From the NCBI RefSeq assembly GCF_024198175.1, contig NZ_JAJVKV010000007.1, positions 248,001-312,000 on the forward strand: DNA of 64,000 nt, written 5' to 3'. Shown piece after piece: positions 1 to 7,745 of this stretch. The stretch comes from Pyxidicoccus xibeiensis (GTDB taxonomy: Bacteria > Myxococcota > Myxococcia > Myxococcales > Myxococcaceae). The first letter of the stretch is position 1; the number at the start of each line of letters is the position of its first letter. Below the pieces are notes generated by a model. That model was not told the origin of the DNA and ran no database searches. It saw only the letters and a list, made by a program, of their open reading frames with translations. Both the position numbers and the translations under genes were made by a program.

Positions 1-333
1 CACACCTACCGCTTCCTCACCCAGATTCCGTGGACGCGCACCCTGCGCCGGGTGCCCGAAATCGCCTACGCGCACCACGAGAAGCTCGACGGCACCGGCT
101 ACCCGCGCGCCGAGAAGGCCATCCCCGTCCAGTCCCGGATGATGTCCATCTCCGACATCTACGACGCGCTCACCGCCAGCGACCGGCCCTACAAGAAGGC
201 CGTGCCCCACACGCTCGCGCTCGACATCCTCAAGCGCGAGGCGGACTCCGGCCAGCTCGACAAGGAGCTGTTCACCGTCTTCGTCGAGGCCGAGATTCCC
301 CGCCGCGCGCTCCACGGGAACAAGGCGCCCTGA
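1..333 (+). CDS. HD-GYP domain protein, C-terminal fragment (5' end outside window)
   Basis: The frame is open from the first base and ends at a TGA, so only the last 110 residues are visible. They hold the second half of an HD-GYP domain: HHEKLDG at visible residues 25-31 followed by TGYP (32-35), then the usual D-x-YDALT segment near residues 48-53. HD-GYP proteins hydrolyse cyclic di-GMP in the cytoplasm, often as the output of a receiver or sensor protein, but the N-terminus that would show the input is missing. It converges on the pyruvate kinase gene. The family call is firm. The signal it answers to cannot be read from this fragment. Confidence 0.88.
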   Translation, partial: HTYRFLTQIPWTRTLRRVPEIAYAHHEKLDGTGYPRAEKAIPVQSRMMSISDIYDALTASDRPYKKAVPHTLALDILKREADSGQLDKELFTVFVEAEIPRRALHGNKAP

Positions 334-453
334 CGGCAGCGGGGCCCCACGCGCCTCCGGGGTCCCTCACGCTGCGCCCTCCTCGGGCACGCGCAAGCCC
401 GGGGCCGCTGAAGGAGCCCGGACTGTCGGGCCCCCTCACGACGCAGCGTCAGC

Positions 454-1881
454 TCAGCCGATGGTGTGCAGCCGGAGGCTGTTGATCTTCCCGGGCTGGC
501 CCACCGGCGCACCGAAGACGATGACGATGCGGTCGCCCTTGCGGCCCAGGCCTCGCGCGAGGAGTTCCTCCTCCACGCGCCGCACCATGGCCTCCGTCTC
601 CTGGATGGGCTCCAGCACGCGCGGCACCACGCCCCACAGCAGCGCCAGCCGGCGCCGCACTTCCTGGTTGGGGCTGAAGGCGACAATCGGCACCGGCGGC
701 CGGTAGTGCGCCAGCAGCCGCGCCGTCACGCCCGACAGGGTGAAGGCGGCAATCAGCGACGCTCCGCTCGCCTTGGCCGCCTCGCACGCCACCCGGGCAA
801 TCACGTCCGGGAAGTGCTGGGGCAGCCCCAGCGGGGCCTCGATGAAGCGCGGCACGACCTGGGAGCGCGACGAGGACTCCGCCGCCAGGATGATGCGCTC
901 CATCATCTGCACGGACTCGATGGGGAACTTGCCGCTCGCCGTCTCGCCCGAGAGCATCACCGCGTCCGCGCCGTCGTACACGGCGTTGGCCACGTCGCTC
1001 GCCTCGGCGCGCGTGGGGCGCGGGTTGTCAATCATCGAGTTCAGCATCTGCGTGGCCACGATGACGGGCAGGCCGCGCAGGTTGGAGCGCCGGATGATGT
1101 CCTTCTGGACGGCCGGCACCTCCTCGGGGGGAATCTCCACGCCGAGGTCACCACGCGCCACCATGACGCCGTCCGTCTTGTCGAGGATGGCGTCCAGCCG
1201 GGCGATGGCCTCCGGCTTCTCCAGCTTGGCGATGATGGGCACCTGCCGCCCCACCTCGGCCATGGCCTGGCGGGCGGTGTCCATGTCCGACGGCTGACGC
1301 ACGAAAGACAGGGCGATGAAGTCCACGCCGGCCTTGATTCCGAAGACCAGGTCCTCGCGGTCCTTGGGCGTGAGCGCATCCGCGCGCACCGCCACGCCGG
1401 GCAGGTTGATGCCCTTGTTGTTCTTCAGCGTGCCGCCGTGGATGACGCGCGTCTTGATGAGCTTCTGCTTGTCCGTCTCCAGGACGTGCAGCTCCAGCAA
1501 GCCGTCGTCCAGGAGGATGCGGTCGCCCGGATTCACGTCCGCCGCCAGGAACGGGTACGTGGTGGACACGATGTCGTCCGTGCCCGGCACCGTCTCGTCC
1601 GTGGTGATGTGGAAGGTGCCGCCTTCCTTCAGCTCGGTGCTGCCCTTGACGAACCGGCCGGTGCGAATCTTCGGGCCCTGGAGGTCACCGAGGATGCCCA
1701 CCGCCTTGCGCACCTTCAGCGAGGCGGCGCGCAGCTTGGCGATGTTCTCCGCGTGCTGCTCGTGGCTGCCGTGGGAGAAGTTGAGGCGGGCGACATCCAT
1801 CCCGTTCTCCAGGAGCGCTTCCAGCATCTCCTGGCTCTGACTCGCGGGACCGAGGGTGCAGACAATCTTCGCTCTTCGCAT
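454..1881 (-). CDS. pyk: Pyruvate kinase
   Basis: The 475-residue product has the normal length for bacterial pyruvate kinase, which converts phosphoenolpyruvate and ADP to pyruvate and ATP at the end of glycolysis. Visible signatures are the N-terminal RRAKIVCTLGP, the NFSHG substrate loop near residue 34, the K-LEKPEAI strand near 217, MVARGDLGVEIP near 236 (metal and active-site segment) and ATQMLNSM near 273, then a complete C-terminal allosteric-type domain. The ATG at 1879-1881 starts directly at the conserved N-terminus, so the start is secure. It stands alone on the minus strand with about 100 bases to the upstream SprT-like gene. Confidence 0.97.
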   Translation of the reverse strand: MRRAKIVCTLGPASQSQEMLEALLENGMDVARLNFSHGSHEQHAENIAKLRAASLKVRKAVGILGDLQGPKIRTGRFVKGSTELKEGGTFHITTDETVPGTDDIVSTTYPFLAADVNPGDRILLDDGLLELHVLETDKQKLIKTRVIHGGTLKNNKGINLPGVAVRADALTPKDREDLVFGIKAGVDFIALSFVRQPSDMDTARQAMAEVGRQVPIIAKLEKPEAIARLDAILDKTDGVMVARGDLGVEIPPEEVPAVQKDIIRRSNLRGLPVIVATQMLNSMIDNPRPTRAEASDVANAVYDGADAVMLSGETASGKFPIESVQMMERIILAAESSSRSQVVPRFIEAPLGLPQHFPDVIARVACEAAKASGASLIAAFTLSGVTARLLAHYRPPVPIVAFSPNQEVRRRLALLWGVVPRVLEPIQETEAMVRRVEEELLARGLGRKGDRIVIVFGAPVGQPGKINSLRLHTIG

Positions 1882-1982
1882 AGGGCTCGGGAGGATGGGT
1901 GTACCTCATGGATGCGTCAAGCACGCTCCATGAGGTCCCTCGCTCGGTAAAACGGTAAATGAGCCAGCGAACGAAGGAGCCT

Positions 1983-2876
1983 TCACCCGCGCAACAGCAC
2001 GCCGAGGTTCTCCCGTTCCCAACGCAACGCGGCGGCGTAATGCGGGAAGGTCCGCTCCCTCTCACGGAAGGCGCGCGGGTGGTGCACGCGACGCCCGCCC
2101 CGCGCGTTGCTCGGGAAGAGCTGGTGGAGCATCTCGTGGAAGACGATGAACTCCACGAAGAAGGCGGGCACCTCCGGGCTGTCGAGCGCCGGGTGGATGC
2201 GAATCTCGCGCGTCTGGTGGTCGTAGACGCCCAGGCGGATGGACTTGCGGCGCCGGCGGGGCGGCATGCGGCCCCAGCCGATGCGGGCCTGGATGAGGCC
2301 CTGAAAATGGGCGGCGTTGACCCCGTCGTAAAGCGCCTGCAGGTCGAAGCAGCGGCCCCGGGCGTTGAGGTCCGCGTCCGTTTCGCGGCGCACCTGGCGG
2401 ATGCGCGGCTGCTGGCCCCGGATGTACTCGTCGAGGATGCCGCCCGCGCCGCGGTGGCCGCGGCCGGCGTAGTCCGCCACCGCGCGCACCACGGGCTCGG
2501 GCGCGTCCAGGAACATGTGGTGCAGCCGGAGCGCGAGCGCGTTGCCGCCCCGGCGGAAGGACACCATGGTGGAGCGGTTGTCCGTCACCGACAGCCGCAC
2601 CGGCATGCCCAGCTCCGCGCTCAGGCGCCAGGCCAGCGACTCGGCGCGCGTCCACAGCTCCTCGCGCGTCGGGGAAAGGGTGAGCATGCGCGGCGCTTCC
2701 TCGGCCACGCGGTTGCGCGGCGGAGGAGGCCGGGGCTGCGGCGGGACGGGGGCGGGCGTCATCACCCCCTGGGCCTGCTGCGGCTCCGTGGCCGCCGTGG
2801 CCCGATTGGCCGCGGACATGCCACGAGGAAAGAAGGACATCTGGCTGAGGTGCTCGGGGGTCACTCGGCCGCCCAT
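1983..2876 (-). CDS. SprT-like / YgjP-type zinc metallopeptidase domain protein
   Basis: The 297-residue product has a Pro-rich, low-complexity N-terminus and a C-terminal SprT-like domain. The zinc signature HEMLH lies at residues 247-251, preceded by FFVEFIVF and followed by a basic segment with a third His (RRVHHPRAF) that could complete the metal site. A central part (about 60-150) is not one I recognise. The start was set at ATG 2874-2876, which has a GGGGAG stretch about 13 bases upstream. The next in-frame ATG at 2840 lacks a ribosome binding site but cannot be excluded. The family suggests a metal-dependent peptidase, and the substrate is unknown. Confidence 0.8.
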   Translation of the reverse strand: MGGRVTPEHLSQMSFFPRGMSAANRATAATEPQQAQGVMTPAPVPPQPRPPPPRNRVAEEAPRMLTLSPTREELWTRAESLAWRLSAELGMPVRLSVTDNRSTMVSFRRGGNALALRLHHMFLDAPEPVVRAVADYAGRGHRGAGGILDEYIRGQQPRIRQVRRETDADLNARGRCFDLQALYDGVNAAHFQGLIQARIGWGRMPPRRRRKSIRLGVYDHQTREIRIHPALDSPEVPAFFVEFIVFHEMLHQLFPSNARGGRRVHHPRAFRERERTFPHYAAALRWERENLGVLLRG

Positions 2877-3058
2877 CGTAGCCGCCAACTCCCCGGACTC
2901 AAGGCCGGCGCCACCTGCCTGCCTCCCCTCCGTCAGCCCGTCAACCGGGAGCCTCGCGCCCGCATTCCGCGTGTCACCGTTGACAGCCGCCACGTAACAG
3001 GCCAGCGGGCGTCCGTCCGCCGGAGGAATTCTTCCCATCCTCCAGGGCATGACGTCAG

Positions 3059-4516
3059 TCAGGGCGAGGGAGCGTCCGCGTGGCGGGACTTGAGCAGCCG
3101 CTCCAGCCGCTCGGGCTCCATGCGCACGACGAAGGTCTTCTCCCGCGTGAAGCTCACCTGCCCGTGCCCGCCGCCCTTCACCTTGCGCACGAACTTCACC
3201 GGCACGTAGCTGACCTCGCCGCGCGGCTCGCCCTTGGCGCCCGAGTGGTGCAGCGCCAGGTGCGCCGCGTCCAGCAGCACCTCCTGCGCCACCTCCTGGC
3301 CCTTCTCCAGCGGGAGCACCACGTGGCTGCCCGGGACGCCGCGCGCGTGCAGCCACAGGTGCCACGGCCGGGCGACCTTGAAGGTCAGCGTGTCGTTGTC
3401 CTCGGAGCCGCGGCCCACCCAGATGCGCGCCCCGGCGTGGCCCACGTACTCCTTGAAGGGCCGCCCCTCCGGCGCCCCCTCGGCGCCCGTGGCCAGGTGC
3501 AGCACCTCCACCTGCGCCAGCAGCATGGCCTCGTCCATCCGCTCAATCTGCTCGAGCGCGGACTGCGCCTGCGCCACCTCGCGGGCCAGCTCCGCCTCGC
3601 GGTGGCGCGCCTGCTCCACGCCGCGCAGGAGGCGCCGGTACTGGTGGAAGTGCCAGTCCGCCTCCTCCTTCGGCGTGCGCTTGGGGTCCAGCACCACCTT
3701 CACCTCGCGCTCGCCCTCCTCCGTGTACTCGGTGAGCGTCACCTCGGTGGCGCCCCGCTTGAGGCGGTAGAGGTTCTGCGCCAGGAGCTCGCCCACGTGC
3801 CGGTGCTCCTCGGCCTCCGGCCCCCGGCCCGCCTCGGCGCGGACCTTCTCCAGCGTGCGCGAGGAGCGCTTGAGGCGCGCGCGGTACGGCTGCGCCAGCC
3901 GGCGGCGGATGCTCTCGGCGCGGCTCGTCTTGTCCCGCGCGCCCAGCAGCCCTTCCGCGGCGCGGGCATACGGCAGGTCAGCTCCCTCGACAGGGACGAG
4001 GCGCGAGGGTGCGCTCCGCCCCTTCGCCAGCGCCTCTGGGGGCAGCGGCTCCGGGGGCGTCCACGCCATGCCCGGGTACAGGTTGCGGCGCTGGGCGAAG
4101 CCCTCTCCGGAGTGCATCAGCACCCGGCCACTGTCGCTCAGGAGGAAGAGACCGCCGGGCGCGCCCAGCTCGAGCACCAGACGGCGGCGCACGTCCTCGC
4201 GCTCGAAGTCCAGCTCCACCACCCGCTCCGCGTCGCGCCAGCGGGCGCCCTGCAGCTTGAAGCCGGTCAGCTCGCCCCGCAGCCACCGCTGGAAGGGCGC
4301 GGGCTCGCCCGGCGTGGGGAAGCGCTCCTGGGCCGCCGACACCCGCGACAGCTCACCTTCCGCGCACAGGCACAGCACCACCGAGTGGCCCGGCACCCGC
4401 AGCTCCAGGTAGGCCAGCCGCGACAGCGGGCACCACGCCTTCTGCGCCACCGCACCGGTGAGGCGCGCTCCTACCTCGGCCACCACCTGCTCCAGCTCCA
4501 CGGGACGCAGCGACAC
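3059..4516 (-). CDS. RqcH/NFACT (FbpA-like) ribosome quality-control protein
   Basis: The 485-residue product matches the NFACT family. It has an N-terminal NFACT-N domain (SLRPVELEQVV onward), a long charged helical middle (about 210-340) and the NFACT-R/DUF814 domain with RPWHLWLHARGVPGSH near 380-395. Bacterial RqcH binds stalled 50S-peptidyl-tRNA and directs Ala tailing. At 485 residues it is shorter than the 550-600 typical of Firmicutes, with a short C-terminus. I chose GTG 4514-4516 as start because AGGAG lies five bases upstream. The frame is open farther, to ATG 4573, but that stretch is the terminator of the preceding H1-like gene. Confidence 0.87.
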   Translation of the reverse strand: MSLRPVELEQVVAEVGARLTGAVAQKAWCPLSRLAYLELRVPGHSVVLCLCAEGELSRVSAAQERFPTPGEPAPFQRWLRGELTGFKLQGARWRDAERVVELDFEREDVRRRLVLELGAPGGLFLLSDSGRVLMHSGEGFAQRRNLYPGMAWTPPEPLPPEALAKGRSAPSRLVPVEGADLPYARAAEGLLGARDKTSRAESIRRRLAQPYRARLKRSSRTLEKVRAEAGRGPEAEEHRHVGELLAQNLYRLKRGATEVTLTEYTEEGEREVKVVLDPKRTPKEEADWHFHQYRRLLRGVEQARHREAELAREVAQAQSALEQIERMDEAMLLAQVEVLHLATGAEGAPEGRPFKEYVGHAGARIWVGRGSEDNDTLTFKVARPWHLWLHARGVPGSHVVLPLEKGQEVAQEVLLDAAHLALHHSGAKGEPRGEVSYVPVKFVRKVKGGGHGQVSFTREKTFVVRMEPERLERLLKSRHADAPSP

Positions 4517-4537
4517 GGCCACTCCTATCGCCAGAAA

Positions 4538-4570
4538 TGAAAACGGCCCGGCGGGTTTCGCCGAGCCGTT
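4538..4570 (-). terminator. Rho-independent terminator of the H1-like gene
   Basis: Arms 4542-4553 and 4559-4570 pair over 12 positions with one G-U wobble (on the minus strand) around a five-base loop. On the minus strand they run straight into TTTTCATTT. It lies about 40 bases after the stop of the H1-like gene and just before the RqcH ribosome binding site, so it isolates the two genes and argues against the upstream ATG for RqcH. Confidence 0.8.
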
Positions 4571-4611
4571 CACCGGACGTCAACTCACGTCCGCTCATGA
4601 CGACTGAGTGC

Positions 4612-4797
4612 TCAGGACTCCGGCGTGGCCGGGGCCGCGGCGCTCTTGCTCGCCCGCTTGCGGGCAGGAGCCTTGCGAGCGGCCTTGCGAGCGCCGCCCT
4701 TCTTGGCCGCCGCCTTCTTGGCCGTCTTGCCCGCCGTCTTGCGGGTCGTGGTCTTCTTCGCGGTCGCCTTCTTCGCGGTCTTCTTCTTGGCAGCCAT
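4612..4797 (-). CDS. Histone-H1-like Lys/Ala-rich DNA-binding protein
   Basis: This is a 61-residue protein made almost entirely of Lys, Ala, Thr and Arg, with repeated KKxxAKK and RKAARKAPARK units. This is the composition of eukaryotic H1 tails and of bacterial HC1/HC2-type nucleoid proteins. It probably coats DNA through charge and shows no globular domain. ATG 4795-4797 has a strong GGAGG seven bases upstream. It has its own promoter (TTGACA/TACTCT upstream) and its own terminator, so it is a single-gene transcript, probably well expressed. Similar short proteins are common in myxobacteria. The exact DNA role is inferred from composition only. Confidence 0.82.
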   Translation of the reverse strand: MAAKKKTAKKATAKKTTTRKTAGKTAKKAAAKKGGARKAARKAPARKRASKSAAAPATPES

Positions 4798-4877
4798 CAG
4801 AAACCTCCGGTTCAGTGATTTGGCCCCGTCAACCAGGACCCTGCACTCTTCTTGATGGGAGTGAGTGCTTGAAGTGA

Positions 4878-4906
4878 AGAGTACGGGTGACATGCGCGTG
4901 TGTCAA
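4878..4906 (-). promoter_or_regulatory. Sigma-70-type promoter of the H1-like gene
   Basis: On the minus strand a perfect -35 TTGACA (4906-4901) is separated by 17 bases from TACTCT (4883-4878). Initiation near 4871 would give a leader of about 74 bases ahead of the H1-like start codon. A consensus -35 with ideal spacing is unusual in this GC-rich sequence. Confidence 0.65.
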
Positions 4907-5153
4907 CGCATGGTGATGTATTGCATCGCGCGGCGAGGCCGATTTTTCGGCATCGGGCGCTTCCGGACGCCCGAAACGGTGCCTCGCGGACACTCCGGAG
5001 CGTTTTGAGGCGTCGCGCGCGAGGCCGAATTTCCGGCTCCGGACGCGTTTCGGGCGATCGCGCACGCGCGGCGCGGCGGCGCACGCGGCCTACAGGCATG
5101 TGGCACGGGACGCTTTTCGCGGTGGAGGGTGGGGTCTACGGTGCGCCACCACC
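4907..5153. other. Intergenic region with two diverged direct repeats
   Basis: The gap between the divergent H1-like and glycosidase genes totals about 356 bases including the promoter above. It contains no convincing gene. Two related GC-rich segments (4933-4979 and 5019-5053) share GCGAGGCCGA, a TTT-CGGC stretch and TCCGGACGC in the same order. I see no recognisable glycosidase promoter, and only weak purine-rich sequence before its ATG. Confidence 0.5.
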
Positions 5154-6548
5154 ATGAGCGCCTCCGTGCCCACCACCGAGCCCACTTCCGAGCCCACCGC
5201 CACGCGAACCACCGAGCTGGCCACCTTCCCCGCGGACTTCACCTTCGGCGTCGCGACGTCGGCGTACCAGGTGGAGGGCGGCATCGAGAACGACTGGGCC
5301 GAGTGGGAGCGCGCCGGGAAGCTGAAGGAGCCCCACGCCCGCTGCGGCCGCGCGGTGGACCACTGGAACCGCTACGAGGAGGACTACGGCCTGGCGCGCG
5401 CGGTGGGCGCCACCGCGTTCCGCATCTCCCTGGAGTGGGCGCGAATCGAGCCCGAGCGCGGGCGGTACGACGGCGCGGTGCTGGAGGCGTACCGCGAGCG
5501 GCTCCTCAAGATGAAGGCCCGGGGGCTGCGGCCGGTGGTGACACTGCACCACTTCACCCACCCCACCTGGTTCCACCGCGAGACGCCGTGGCACCTGCCA
5601 GCCAGCGTGGACGCCTTCCGCCAGTACGCGCGCCAGTGCGCGGCGCTGCTCGAGGGGCTGGACGCGCTCATCATCTCCTTCAACGAGCCGATGGTGCTGC
5701 TGCTGGGCGGCTACCTCCAGGGCGCCATCCCACCAGGCATCGCCGATGGCAACCTCACCATGCGGGCGCTGGAGAACATGGTGCGCGCGCACGTGGCCGC
5801 GCGCGAGGAGCTGCTGGCGCGGCTGGGCCGCGTGGAGCTGGGCATCTCCCAGAACATGCTCGCCTTCGCGCCGGACCGGTGGTGGCACCCGATGGACCGC
5901 GCGCTGGTGCGGCTGAGCGCCCAGGCCTACAACCACGCCTTCCACGAGGCGCTGGCCAGCGGGAAGCTGCGCATCACCATGCCGGGCGTGGCCTCCACGC
6001 GCGTGGACATCCCCGCCGCGCGGGACTCGGCGGAGTTCATCGGGGTGAACTACTACACCCGCGCGCACCTGCGCTTCGTGCCGCGCCCGCCCTTCATCGA
6101 GTTCAAGTACCGCGACACGCGGGGCCGCGGCCTCACCGACATCGGCTGGGAGGACTGGCCCGAGGGCTTCCTCCAGACGCTGCGCGAGGTGAAGCGCTAC
6201 GGGCGGCCGGTGTGGATTACGGAGAACGGCATCGATGACCGCGGCGGCGCGCGCCGGCCCCACTACCTCCACTCGCACCTGGCCCAGGTGCTGGCCGCGC
6301 GGGCGCATGGCGTGGACGTGCGCGGCTATCTCTATTGGAGCCTGCTCGACAACTTCGAGTGGCTGGAGGCCTGGGGGCCGCGCTTCGGCCTGTACCACGT
6401 GGACTTCGACACGCTGGAGCGCCGCCCCACCCCCGCCTGCGCCTGGTTTAAAGCCGTGGCTACCGGGCGAAAGCTGATTCCCCCGGATTCTGCAATGGTC
6501 CCCAGGTCGGTGTCCGAAAATGGGACAGAGGCTCGCGACGCTGGCTGA
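5154..6548 (+). CDS. Glycoside hydrolase family 1 (beta-glucosidase-like)
   Basis: The 464-residue product has the length and motifs of GH1 retaining beta-glycosidases. ATSAYQVEGG lies near residue 40, the acid/base Glu is in SFNEP (Glu178) and the nucleophile in ITENG (Glu357). The late LLDNFEWLEAW and FGLYHVDF motifs that form the sugar-binding site are also present. The first 20 residues are Thr/Pro/Glu-rich, not a signal peptide, so it is probably cytoplasmic and acts on imported beta-glucosides. I started at ATG 5154, which begins the compact protein, although upstream codons remain open. A hairpin follows the stop. The substrate cannot be decided from sequence. Confidence 0.93.
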   Translation: MSASVPTTEPTSEPTATRTTELATFPADFTFGVATSAYQVEGGIENDWAEWERAGKLKEPHARCGRAVDHWNRYEEDYGLARAVGATAFRISLEWARIEPERGRYDGAVLEAYRERLLKMKARGLRPVVTLHHFTHPTWFHRETPWHLPASVDAFRQYARQCAALLEGLDALIISFNEPMVLLLGGYLQGAIPPGIADGNLTMRALENMVRAHVAAREELLARLGRVELGISQNMLAFAPDRWWHPMDRALVRLSAQAYNHAFHEALASGKLRITMPGVASTRVDIPAARDSAEFIGVNYYTRAHLRFVPRPPFIEFKYRDTRGRGLTDIGWEDWPEGFLQTLREVKRYGRPVWITENGIDDRGGARRPHYLHSHLAQVLAARAHGVDVRGYLYWSLLDNFEWLEAWGPRFGLYHVDFDTLERRPTPACAWFKAVATGRKLIPPDSAMVPRSVSENGTEARDAG

Positions 6549-6563
6549 ATCCAGGTCAATGAG

Positions 6564-6587
6564 GTGCCCTGAGACAGGGCACTTATT
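6564..6587 (+). terminator. Hairpin after the GH1 gene, weak terminator
   Basis: GTGCCCT (6564-6570) and AGGGCAC (6576-6582) form a perfect seven-base stem with a five-base loop, followed by TTATT. It starts 15 bases after the GH1 stop codon. The T-run is short, so it may be only a partial terminator. Confidence 0.5.
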
Positions 6588-6596
6588 GCAGCCGCG

Positions 6597-6626
6597 TTAC
6601 AATAATTACAGGATTAATGGTAAAAT
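6597..6626 (+). promoter_or_regulatory. Candidate promoter of the M43 protease gene
   Basis: TTACAA at 6597-6602 and TAAAAT at 6621-6626 are separated by 18 bases inside an A/T-rich island that stands out from the surrounding sequence. This would give a leader of about 110 bases. It is a sequence match only. Confidence 0.45.
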
Positions 6627-6745
6627 TCTGCTGGCACGGTCTTGACTTCACCGGTCGATTAGCTGCCTGATGCGGGAACAGCCGGCCGGGCCTCCCATTT
6701 TCTTGGGAATACCGACTTCGGCTGCTCGCTCCAGGAGTCTCATCC

Positions 6746-7651
6746 ATGAAGAAGATGTGGTCGAGTGTCGTTGCCGTGACTACCGCCCTGAGCCTGACCG
6801 CCTGCCAGAGCGAGGAGCCGAAGCCCGCGGCCGACGCCGCCGACTTCCAGATTGTCGGTGGAGAGGTCATCGACGAGGCGTTCTTCAACGACAACAAGGT
6901 GGGCTCGTGCGCCACGGTGGACTTCGGTCCCTCCGAGGCCCGCCGCTCGCCGACGCCGGAGGAGGCCCAGAAGTTCGAGACGCGGGCCCAGGCGGACAAC
7001 ATGGTGAACGTGGCGTGGCACGTCATCACCAACGGCACCACCGGCAACGTGACGGACGCGCAGATTGCCGCGCAGCTGAAGGTCCTGAACGACGCGTACC
7101 TCGGCAAGGGCTTCCAGTTCCAGACGGTGTCCATCGACCGGACGAGCAACTCGAAGTGGTTCAGCATGACGCCCGGCTCGCGCAACGAGACGGTGGCGAA
7201 GCAGACGCTGGCGAAGAGCCCGGCCACGACGCTGAACATCTACACCGCGGGCCCCGGCCAGGGTCTGCTGGGCTGGGCCGTGTTCCCCTGGTCCTACGCG
7301 GAGAGCCACTACCAGAACGGCGTGGTGCTCCTGCACAGCTCGCTGCCCGGCGGCAGCGCGGCCCCGTACAACCTGGGTGACACGGCCACGCACGAGGTCG
7401 GCCACTACCTGGGCCTGTACCACACGTTCCAGGGCGGTTGTAACAACCCGGGCGACTCCGTGGACGACACGCCGGCCGAGGCCTCCGCCGCGTACGGCTG
7501 CCCCGCGAACCGCGACACCTGCGCGGCCGCCGGTGCGGACCCCATCTACAACTTCATGGACTACACCGACGACGCCTGCATGAACACGTTCAGCGCGGGC
7601 CAGGTCGCGCGCATGGCGTGGGCCGTCTCCACGTACAAGCCGAGCCTGTAA
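6746..7651 (+). CDS. M43-type (pappalysin-like) zinc metalloprotease, lipoprotein
   Basis: The 301-residue product begins with a lipoprotein signal peptide ending in LTAC (Cys20), so it is probably an anchored or surface lipoprotein. The catalytic site is an extended zinc motif HEVGHYLGLYH (His216, Glu217, His220, His226), and the downstream NFMDYTDDACM provides the Met-turn. Several Cys near the active site (GGCNNPGDSVDDTP, GCPANRDTC) match the disulfides of the M43B group. Such proteins digest extracellular proteins, which fits a predator. ATG 6746 has CAGGAG eight bases upstream. A strong terminator follows, so the gene is monocistronic. Confidence 0.93.
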   Translation: MKKMWSSVVAVTTALSLTACQSEEPKPAADAADFQIVGGEVIDEAFFNDNKVGSCATVDFGPSEARRSPTPEEAQKFETRAQADNMVNVAWHVITNGTTGNVTDAQIAAQLKVLNDAYLGKGFQFQTVSIDRTSNSKWFSMTPGSRNETVAKQTLAKSPATTLNIYTAGPGQGLLGWAVFPWSYAESHYQNGVVLLHSSLPGGSAAPYNLGDTATHEVGHYLGLYHTFQGGCNNPGDSVDDTPAEASAAYGCPANRDTCAAAGADPIYNFMDYTDDACMNTFSAGQVARMAWAVSTYKPSL

Positions 7652-7681
7652 TCCGGCCACGGACGTAGCCGTCTGAAGCAC

Positions 7682-7726
7682 GAAGGCGCGGCACCTCGAC
7701 TGGAGGCGCCGCGCCTTCTGTTTTTC
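7682..7726 (+). terminator. Rho-independent terminator after the M43 protease gene
   Basis: An 11-base perfect stem, arms 7682-7692 and 7708-7718, is followed by TGTTTTT. It lies 30 bases after the protease stop and just before the end of the convergent dusB gene. Confidence 0.85.
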
Positions 7727-7745
7727 CAGCCCGGAAGGCGCGCGC

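Noticed and set aside
333..454. Terminator between the HD-GYP and pyruvate kinase genes
   Set aside because: GC-rich inverted sequences are present but imperfect and without T-runs on either strand.
6632..6647. Sigma-54-like promoter TGGCACG...TTGAC upstream of the M43 protease
   Set aside because: The spacing between the GG and the expected GC is wrong by one base and the downstream element reads TTGAC rather than TTGC. The A/T-rich -35/-10 pair just upstream is a better candidate.
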